Shown here piece by piece: positions 34,111 to 39,286 of a stretch of 39,286 nucleotides of DNA. Under the pieces are notes generated by a model that was not told the origin of the DNA, searched no databases, and worked only from the letters and a program-made list of their open reading frames with translations. The position numbers were made by a program, and so were the translations under genes. This DNA is from JAAZBV01 sp964460435 (GTDB lineage Bacteria; Desulfobacterota; DSM-4660; Desulfatiglandales; HGW-15), in the NCBI GenBank assembly GCA_964460435.1, contig CAYWRH010000023.1, positions 1 to 39,286 of the forward strand, in the 5' to 3' direction. How positions within the stretch are numbered: position 1 is the first letter of the stretch; every line of letters begins with the position of its first letter.

Positions 34111-34748
34111 CTCAATTTCTCTACAAAATAAAATTTCTCGTCCGGAAGCTCAAGACAGGTGAGTTTGTTACCGAAGACAGCGCCAGTGTCAATGCCTATC
34201 TTGTTTTCAGTAATATAGGGTGAGTAGAATGGCGTGTGTCCGAATACCACCTTTTTACCGAAGCTATATTCAGAGGTGATAAAGCTCTCCCTTATCCAGA
34301 GCATGTCCTTTAATGTCTGTTCTTCTATCTTCACACCCGGTTTAAGGCCCGCATGCACTATATAATAATTATCCAGTTCAATCAGGGTATGCATGGACTG
34401 GATAAATGAGACATGCTCAGGGGGTATATATACTGTGCCGTCTACCCTGTAGCTCTCAAGGGTAGGCACACCGCCATTTACCAGAAATGTCTTTTCATCA
34501 CCGCCAAAAAGGTATTCCAGAAAGATACTTTCATGGTTTCCCATAATGCATTTTACCCTTGGGTAAGAGAAGCTGAGCTTGATAAGGAGGTCAATTATAC
34601 CCTTTGAGTCATTGCCACGGTCAAGGTAATCCCCTATAAATATCAGGTTGTCTGTTTCAGGGTTCCAGGGTATTATGGAGAGCATCTTTTCCAGCATCGC
34701 CCTGCAACCGTGCAGATCACCTACTATAAATGACTTCCCGTTCCCCAT
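34107..34748 (-). CDS. PPP-type metallophosphatase
   Basis: A 213-residue calcineurin-like phosphatase with the PPP motifs GDLHG (about 10-14), GDYLDRG (39-45) and GNHE (70-73), plus VFGHTP near the end carrying the last metal-binding His. The pattern with DxH, GDxxDRG and GNHE belongs to PrpA/ApaH-like bacterial enzymes, which dephosphorylate phosphoproteins or hydrolyse dinucleoside polyphosphates. Small size and lack of an ApaH C-terminal part favour the Ser/Thr phosphatase group. Its TGA overlaps the ATG of the HgdB-like gene (ATGA), so the two are translated together. Substrate unknown. A Ser/Thr kinase is encoded 5 kb away, but no link is shown. Confidence 0.88.
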   Translation of the reverse strand: MGNGKSFIVGDLHGCRAMLEKMLSIIPWNPETDNLIFIGDYLDRGNDSKGIIDLLIKLSFSYPRVKCIMGNHESIFLEYLFGGDEKTFLVNGGVPTLESYRVDGTVYIPPEHVSFIQSMHTLIELDNYYIVHAGLKPGVKIEEQTLKDMLWIRESFITSEYSFGKKVVFGHTPFYSPYITENKIGIDTGAVFGNKLTCLELPDEKFYFVEKLS

Positions 34749-34774
34749 CGTAAATGCTGTCGAATATCCTTAAC

Positions 34775-34805
34775 AAAAAAGTGCCCTGCATGGCTGGCAG
34801 GGCAC
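34775..34805 (-). terminator. rho-independent terminator after BI-1 gene
   Basis: On the minus strand GTGCCCTGC, a seven-base loop, GCAGGGCAC and then six T form a perfect 9-bp GC-rich hairpin with a T-run (34805 down to 34775). It lies about 30 bases after the stop of the Bax-inhibitor-1-like gene and before the metallophosphatase start. It separates the two minus-strand transcripts. Confidence 0.85.
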
Positions 34806-34835
34806 AGGGTTTATTAAACAAAGTTGTGAAGGCTA

Positions 34836-35537
34836 TCAGTCTCTGCTGCCGCCGAAGATCCTTAAAAGCATTATAAACAGATTGATAAAATCCAGATATA
34901 GAGAAAGGGCGCCAAGGATGGCCCCTTTTCTAACCACATCACCGTCAAGGTCAATAGGCTGTGTAATGGCCATCTGTTTTATCTTCTGTGTATCATATGC
35001 GGTAAGCCCTACAAATACTATCACCCCCACATAACTGATTATAAAGGTAATAGCCGGGCTCTTCATGAAGATATTTACTAGAGAGGCTATTATAATACCG
35101 ATGAGCCCCATAAACATGAAATTTCCGACCGAGGTAAGGTCTTTTTTTGTTGTCCACCCATAGATGCTGCATGCAAGAAATGTCAGGGCGCAGATGAAAA
35201 AGGCGCTCGCTATGGATGACCTGGTATATACAATAAAGATGATTGAAAGGGTAACGCCATTCAGGGCAGAATAGAGAACGAACAGGGATGTCGCCATAAA
35301 CCCGCTCATCCTGTTCACCATCCCGCTTATGGAAAAGACAAGGCCCAGTTCGGCGATGAGCAGTATCCACAATACAATCCTGTTACCGAATACCATCTGA
35401 AGTATGGTCTCGCTGTTTGACACATACCAGGCCATAAGCCCTGTTACAGCGAGCCCCATGCACATCCAGTTATACACGCTCCTTACAAACTCGTTTACCC
35501 TTACATCCGCCCTCTGAAAAGCTGTTATTCTTTCCAT
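34836..35537 (-). CDS. Bax inhibitor-1 / YccA family membrane protein
   Basis: A 233-residue protein with seven membrane segments. Family marks are the N-terminal VRSVYNWMCMGLAVTGLMAWYV, the central LNGVTLSIIFIVYT, and the C-terminal VFVGLTAYDTQKIKQM followed by GALSLYLDFINLFIMLLRIFGG. Bacterial members act in membrane stress or as calcium-leak channels (BsYetJ); Asp residues of the di-aspartyl pH sensor (YDTQ and LYLDF) are present. GGAGATTAAAT precedes the ATG. It has its own terminator and is preceded by the M48 protease gene, also on the minus strand. BI-1 proteins and membrane proteases both belong to membrane quality control, but co-function here is inference. Confidence 0.92.
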   Translation of the reverse strand: MERITAFQRADVRVNEFVRSVYNWMCMGLAVTGLMAWYVSNSETILQMVFGNRIVLWILLIAELGLVFSISGMVNRMSGFMATSLFVLYSALNGVTLSIIFIVYTRSSIASAFFICALTFLACSIYGWTTKKDLTSVGNFMFMGLIGIIIASLVNIFMKSPAITFIISYVGVIVFVGLTAYDTQKIKQMAITQPIDLDGDVVRKGAILGALSLYLDFINLFIMLLRIFGGSRD

Positions 35538-35628
35538 ATTTAATCTCCTTTCTGAAAAGAGGTTTTTTTGCTTCTAATATAAGACATTAAATGCCATTTT
35601 TCAACCGCCTCGACAATTCTGGATAAGA

Positions 35629-36873
35629 TCACATTGAGGCGAGATTTGCAATCCTTTCTGTAACAGGGGGGTGTGAATAGTGAATTTTCACATACAGGGG
35701 GTGGGGGCAGAGGTTTGAAAGGTTGTCCAGCGCCATCTTTCTTAAGGCGCTTATCAGGGGTTTTGAGTCATTAAGGGCATCATGGGCAAACCTGTCTGCC
35801 TCCCTTTCGTACTTTCTGGAGATGGCCGCAAAGAGAGGCGAAATAAAGATAGCCAGAGGCCCCCAGATAACGCCTATTAAAAACAGGCCAGCATAAAAAG
35901 GCGTTTCTGTAAATCCGAAGCTTTTGTACATCATTTCCCACCCAAGCATCCTTGCGGCGATATAAAAAAGTATAAAGGAAACAATAGCCATAATGGCAAC
36001 CTGCCTTTTAATATGCCCCTTTTTCAGGTGACCTATCTCATGAGCAAGCACCGCAAGTATCTCATCCCTCTCATGGGATGAGATCAATGTGTCATAGAGC
36101 ACAATCCTCTTGCTTTTGCCCAGGCCTGAAAAATAGGCATTTGAATGCCTGCTCCTCCTGCCTGCATCCATCTGAAAAATGCCTGTTACCGGCACACCGT
36201 TCTTTTCAGAAAGCGCCCTTATGGCCTGTTCAAGCTCTTTATCCTCAACAGGGGTAAATTTATTAAAAAGGGGGGCGATTACAGTCGGGTATAAAACTGT
36301 CATAAGCAACTGAAAGGCAATAAATATGGCCCATGAATAGAACCACCACATATTACCGGTCCATTTGACCATCAAAAAAAAGATAGATAAAAGAACACCG
36401 CCCAGAATAACAGAGATCATAAGCGATTTTATCTGATCCATTACCCAGGTCGAAAGACTGCTTGTATTAAAGCCATATTTTTCCTCTATCACAAATGTGC
36501 TGTAAAGGCTGAATGGCAGGCCAATAACAGAGGTAATAGCCCCTGGCACAGCAAAAAAGATTAGTCCTGCAACAATATAATTCATACCCTTCAGGTTATC
36601 AGAGAGCCATGGCAAAAATCCATAAAGGATAATCGCAAGCAAAAATATCATGTCTGCTATACCCCGGATTACTGAAGCCCTTGTATTATCTGCTGCATAG
36701 GATGTCATCCTTGCGAGCTTCACATCATCCAGAAACCCTTCAAAACAGGGAGGGGCCTTTTGCCCATGTTTTTCAAGATAGGCTGAATTTATTATATCGA
36801 GTATTATATCTGCAACTGAGCCCGATACAAATATAATGATAAATGCGAATAAAAAACTATTGATAGTTATCAT
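35629..36873 (-). CDS. M48 membrane metalloprotease (Ste24/CAAX protease-like)
   Basis: A 414-residue membrane protease. The zinc motif HEIGH is at 278-282 (LAVLAHEIGHLKKGH), and Glu358 in YEREADRFAHD is the expected third ligand. At least seven membrane segments surround it, and the N-terminal PPCFEGFLDDVKLARMTSYAADN region is typical of Ste24-type enzymes. In bacteria such proteases degrade misfolded or damaged membrane proteins; prenylated-protein processing is a eukaryotic role. The length fits Ste24 better than the shorter HtpX. It is transcribed divergently from the PFK-2/FBPase-2 gene, with 58 bases between the starts holding AT-rich promoter sequence. Confidence 0.92.
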   Translation of the reverse strand: MITINSFLFAFIIIFVSGSVADIILDIINSAYLEKHGQKAPPCFEGFLDDVKLARMTSYAADNTRASVIRGIADMIFLLAIILYGFLPWLSDNLKGMNYIVAGLIFFAVPGAITSVIGLPFSLYSTFVIEEKYGFNTSSLSTWVMDQIKSLMISVILGGVLLSIFFLMVKWTGNMWWFYSWAIFIAFQLLMTVLYPTVIAPLFNKFTPVEDKELEQAIRALSEKNGVPVTGIFQMDAGRRSRHSNAYFSGLGKSKRIVLYDTLISSHERDEILAVLAHEIGHLKKGHIKRQVAIMAIVSFILFYIAARMLGWEMMYKSFGFTETPFYAGLFLIGVIWGPLAIFISPLFAAISRKYEREADRFAHDALNDSKPLISALRKMALDNLSNLCPHPLYVKIHYSHPPVTERIANLASM

Positions 36874-36931
36874 AACTCTGTCTTATCATAAAAAAATTAT
36901 AAAAACTCAGTTAAAAGGAAAACAATTCATC

Positions 36932-38143
36932 ATGGAACAGAAGCTATATATCGTAATGGTCGGCCTCCCTGCAAGGGGAAAATCCACAACAGCCAACAAG
37001 GTGAGGGATGACCTCAAAAAGGACTCAGTAAGGGTTAAGATATTCAATAATGGTGACTTGAGGAGAAAGCTGATCACAAACAATACCTCCTATGCGGAGT
37101 TTTATGACCCCAGGAACCAGGAGTCAGCCGCCATAAGGGAAAGAATATCATTAATAAACCTCCACAGTGCAAAATCCTATCTCAGACGCGGGGGGCAGGT
37201 GGCCATTCTTGACGCCACAAATGCAAGCGGATCAAGGAGGGCGTTGATAAGCTCCCATCTGAATGATCATCCTGTATTATTTATAGAGTGCATCAATAAT
37301 AATGAGGAGATACTTGAGGCAAGCATCAGGCGAAAGGTGGACACACCTGAATTTGCACACCTTGGCCCTGATGAGGCGGTAAAGAATTTCAAAAAAAGGA
37401 TATCATATTACCTTAATATCTATACCCCGCTCAAACAGGAGAGAAATATGATAAGGCTTGATACCCTTAACAAGAAGGTTGTCCATGAAGAGATAAAGGA
37501 CACAATCCCCTATTATGACCAGATAAGGGATTTTCTTGTTGCCGATTCTGTAAGACACCTATACCTGATAAGACACGGCGAGACATTTTTCAATATTGAG
37601 AACAGGATAGGCGGCGATTCAGACCTCACTGTCAAGGGGCAGGATCAGGCCAATGCCCTTGGCAGATATTTTGCCAAAAAGGAGGTGCCCCTAATATTTA
37701 CAAGCAGCCTGAAACGTACCATACAGACAGCGGAACCCATAGCAAAAGGACAGAAAAAATGCACTATCATACCTCTGCCTGAGTTCAATGAGATTGACAG
37801 CGGGATATGTGAGTGCATGAGCTATGACGAGATAAGAGACAACATGCCTGATATTGACCGGGCCAGAAAGCTGGATAAATACAACTATGTCTATCCAGAA
37901 GGTGAAGGTTATGTGACCATGAAGGAGAGGATTACAAGGGGGATAAACAAGGTGCTCTATCTGAGCGATATATCAAAAAACATTGTAATAGTGGGCCACA
38001 GGGCTGCAAACCGAATGATACTTTCACACTTTCTGTTCAGGCGCGAAGAGGATGTGCCATACATCTACATACCGCAGAATAAATTTTATTATATATCTGT
38101 CACCCAGAATAAAAAGCTGTTCCAGCTTATGAAGTACAGGTAG
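36932..38143 (+). CDS. bifunctional 6-phosphofructo-2-kinase / fructose-2,6-bisphosphatase homologue
   Basis: A 403-residue protein with eukaryotic PFKFB architecture. The N-terminal kinase half has Walker A GLPARGKS (11-18), VKIFNNGDLRRK, AEFYDPRN, DATNASGSRR (94-103) and KVDTPEF. The C-terminal histidine-phosphatase half has LIRHGE (His215), LKRT (Arg262), EFNEIDSGICE (Glu287), YPEGEGY and GHRA (His356). All catalytic landmarks of both halves seem intact, so it may both make and break fructose 2,6-bisphosphate. ATG at 36932 is chosen over an upstream frame start at 36836, which would overlap the divergent protease gene. Such genes are rare in bacteria. Class I FBPase at 32007 is the natural target of this signal. 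Confidence 0.88.
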   Translation: MEQKLYIVMVGLPARGKSTTANKVRDDLKKDSVRVKIFNNGDLRRKLITNNTSYAEFYDPRNQESAAIRERISLINLHSAKSYLRRGGQVAILDATNASGSRRALISSHLNDHPVLFIECINNNEEILEASIRRKVDTPEFAHLGPDEAVKNFKKRISYYLNIYTPLKQERNMIRLDTLNKKVVHEEIKDTIPYYDQIRDFLVADSVRHLYLIRHGETFFNIENRIGGDSDLTVKGQDQANALGRYFAKKEVPLIFTSSLKRTIQTAEPIAKGQKKCTIIPLPEFNEIDSGICECMSYDEIRDNMPDIDRARKLDKYNYVYPEGEGYVTMKERITRGINKVLYLSDISKNIVIVGHRAANRMILSHFLFRREEDVPYIYIPQNKFYYISVTQNKKLFQLMKYR

Positions 38144-38201
38144 TTACAGGGAATGCTGCAATAACGTGGTGACAAGGCATGCCTTATCTCTACATGATGG
38201 T

Positions 38202-38280
38202 ATTCCTCATTCCCACGCACCCCGTGGGAATGCCTTGTTTTGACGCTCCGCGTCATATCGCCCTGTTAAGAATTTGATAT
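38202..38280. repeat. 79-base two-hairpin repeat, copy 1
   Basis: The repeat contains ATTCCCAC-(7 bases)-GTGGGAAT, then CTTGTTTT, then the small hairpin GACGC-TCC-GCGTC, and ends CCTGTTAAGAATTTGATAT. Copy 2 lies at 39065-39143 in the same orientation with 66 of 79 positions identical. The well-formed hairpins in this copy suggest it is nearer to the active or ancestral form. The ATTCCCAC/GTGGGAAT palindrome resembles a repeat type I recall from many bacterial genomes. Confidence 0.8.
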
Positions 38281-38432
38281 CTGCATCTCATTTGTCTAAA
38301 TCCGGCCATGTCTATTTATTTTTTTGGTGACAAAATTAAGATCAATGGTAAAATTTTGACATTATGAAATAAAAAGACATGGATACTTGAATACAGCAAA
38401 ACAAACATCATGCAAATATATCCAGCGTATTA

Positions 38433-38444
38433 ATGCGTACGCAT
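38433..38444. promoter_or_regulatory. perfect 12-bp palindrome, possible TA operator
   Basis: ATGCGTACGCAT is fully self-complementary and lies 52 bases upstream of the antitoxin ATG. Toxin-antitoxin pairs are usually autorepressed by the antitoxin or the complex binding a palindrome close to the promoter, and this is the only strong one near. DUF2281 antitoxins are not proven DNA binders, so the role is tentative. Confidence 0.4.
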
Positions 38445-38495
38445 ATAAAGAAAACCCATGTATCAAAAGGTAAATTTGTAGAACAAGAGGATACC

Positions 38496-38717
38496 ATGCA
38501 ACAGGATATTTTAACAACAAGTAATCAGGAAAGTACACTAATCCAAAAAATTCGAAACCTTGCTCCCGATAAGGTAGCAGAGGTTGTGGATTTTGTAGAT
38601 TTTTTAAGCCAGAAAGATCAGAACCACCAAATGCTCCAGGCCGCCAACAAACTGGCTGAAAATTCATTTAACAAAGTCTGGGACAACGCCGAGGATGAAG
38701 TTTATGATAGCTTATAG
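38496..38717 (+). CDS. DUF2281-type antitoxin
   Basis: A 73-residue acidic protein. The core LIQKIRNLAPDKVAEVVDFVDFLSQKDQN is the DUF2281 helix pair found in many small antitoxins. The acidic C-terminal tail (NAEDEVYDSL) would wrap the toxin. AGAGG lies 5 bases before the ATG at 38496, which is preferred to an in-frame ATG at 38433. The last 23 bases overlap the toxin gene, so the two are translationally coupled. It should neutralise the MazF-like partner; whether it also binds DNA is unknown. Confidence 0.8.
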   Translation: MQQDILTTSNQESTLIQKIRNLAPDKVAEVVDFVDFLSQKDQNHQMLQAANKLAENSFNKVWDNAEDEVYDSL

Positions 38718-39048
38718 CTATGGGGATATTGTCCTTGTTCCTTTCCCTTTCACAGATCAGTCTACTATTAAAAAGCGCCCTGCTGTCATTGTCAGCTCAA
38801 ATAATTACAACAGCAAGAGGCCAGATATCATTATAATGGCCGTCACAAGTCAGTTACAATCTGCAATCTATTTTGGTGATATCACAGTAAACAACTGGCA
38901 AAAGGCAGGGCTTTTAAAACCTTCAGTTATAAAACCCATCTTTACCACTTTAGCAAAAAAGCTGATCATTAAAAAGTTGGGAGCTTTGAATAAAGAGGAT
39001 CAGATGTCCTTAGAGAAATCATTAACCGCTATCATTGGACAGGCGTAA
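38695..39048 (+). CDS. MazF/PemK-family endoribonuclease toxin
   Basis: A 117-residue protein with the MazF/PemK fold pattern: YGDIVLVPFPFTDQSTIKKRPAVIVSS at the N-terminus (Arg of KKRPAVIV in the catalytic position), DIIIMAVTSQ (Thr/Ser of the active site) and AGLLKPSVIKPIFTTL. Toxins of this family cut mRNA at short sequence motifs and stop growth until the antitoxin is restored. ATG at 38695 overlaps the antitoxin by 23 bases; ATG at 38704 is an alternative giving MIAYSYGDIV. The pair is enclosed by two copies of a 79-base repeat. Family sure, cleavage sequence unknown. Confidence 0.9.
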   Translation: MKFMIAYSYGDIVLVPFPFTDQSTIKKRPAVIVSSNNYNSKRPDIIIMAVTSQLQSAIYFGDITVNNWQKAGLLKPSVIKPIFTTLAKKLIIKKLGALNKEDQMSLEKSLTAIIGQA

Positions 39049-39064
39049 GATTCTTTAAATTCTT

Positions 39065-39143
39065 TTTCCTCATTCCCACTCTCCCCGTGGGAATCTCTTG
39101 TTTTGACTCTCCGCATCATTTTGTCCTGTTGAGAATTTTATAG
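39065..39143. repeat. 79-base two-hairpin repeat, copy 2
   Basis: Same orientation as copy 1 (38202-38280) with 13 differences in 79 positions. The ATTCCCAC/GTGGGAAT hairpin is intact, but the second stem is damaged (GACTC-TCC-GCATC). It begins 17 bases after the toxin stop. The remaining bases to the window end show no gene. Confidence 0.8.
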
Positions 39144-39286
39144 CTATTTTTTTCTTCAACCTATCTTAGCCCGACTTTCGCTATTCGAGTAGTGTTTTGG
39201 AAAAATGATAATTTTTTAGGATGTAAGTGAATGAAATTGTTAGGTGAGGGATAAAAAAATCTGAAAACCTGTTGTAGTGAAGACCT

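Larger units (their letters stand above)
38144..38495. other. intergenic region before toxin-antitoxin pair
   Basis: A 352-base stretch without a credible gene. It contains a palindromic AAGGCATGCCTT near 38174, the first copy of the 79-base repeat (38202-38280), AT-rich sequence with a TTGACA box at 38356-38361 but no convincing -10 partner, the 12-base palindrome at 38433-38444, and the AGAGG ribosome site of the antitoxin. A longer frame entering the antitoxin from 38433 has no ribosome site and begins at the palindrome. Confidence 0.6.

Noticed and set aside
36836..36931. Longer start of the PFK-2/FBPase-2 homologue
   Set aside because: It would overlap the divergent protease start and adds 32 residues of no family character; ATG at 36932 begins right before the Walker A strand as in the family.
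38356..38384. TTGACA box as promoter of the toxin-antitoxin pair
   Set aside because: The hexamer 17 bases downstream (ATGGAT) is a poor -10 and the better GATACT is 20 bases away.

Overview
The window looks like chromosomal DNA of a moderately AT-rich anaerobic Desulfobacterota (sulfate-reducer type) bacterium. The clues are a membrane redox module of the Hmc/Nhc type (multihaem cytochrome c, Tat-exported four-cluster ferredoxin, NrfD subunit and a tiny membrane subunit), a 2-hydroxyacyl-CoA-dehydratase-like iron-sulfur protein, a long-chain polyprenyl diphosphate synthase, a Geobacter-like pilin N-terminus and a eukaryotic-type fructose-2,6-bisphosphate enzyme. No rRNA, tRNA, CRISPR array or complete insertion sequence was seen.  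Layout: (1) 1-2295 is a ParA-type ATPase (5' end cut by the window) followed by an unknown protein and a double zinc-ribbon protein with a basic tail. (2) 2336-3253 is a tandem universal stress protein. (3) 3526-4134 is a strong sigma70-type promoter with a 12-bp inverted-repeat operator on its -10 box, driving a winged-helix regulator. A 3'-truncated galE follows. (4) 4743-18428 is a surface-glycan locus: a divergent GT39-like membrane glycosyltransferase, then a long plus-strand run with DUF354, AsnB, an alpha-barrel protein, three methyltransferases, a bi-domain oxidoreductase, an acyltransferase, a flippase-like membrane protein, a small unknown membrane protein and a YdjM-like protein. 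A MITE-like element lies inside it. (5) 18438-21570, minus strand, encodes a GT39-like transferase, a type IV pilin and a polyprenyl-phosphate-type GT2, a plausible pilin-glycosylation set. (6) 21702-25318, minus strand, is the four-gene redox complex, including a 43-residue subunit. (7) 25584-30776, minus strand, holds CCA/poly(A) nucleotidyltransferase, Ser/Thr kinase with a cyclic-nucleotide domain, RimO and polyprenyl synthase. (8) 30890-38143 is mixed metabolism and membrane maintenance: AI-2E-type permease, class I FBPase, a HgdB-like protein overlapping a metallophosphatase, Bax-inhibitor-1 protein, M48 protease and a bifunctional PFK-2/FBPase-2 homologue. (9) 38202-39143 is a DUF2281/MazF-like toxin-antitoxin pair bracketed by two 79-bp repeats that are 84 percent identical.  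Working together: the polyprenyl synthase probably supplies the quinone side chain and/or the lipid carriers used by the redox complex and by the GT2/GT39 enzymes. The class I FBPase and PFK-2/FBPase-2 homologue suggest that gluconeogenic flux is controlled by fructose 2,6-bisphosphate, which would be unusual in a bacterium. Intergenic regions carry tandem 7-mer and 8-mer repeats, some forming hairpins between convergent genes.  Functions are assigned from motifs and remembered family features only; no database search was possible.
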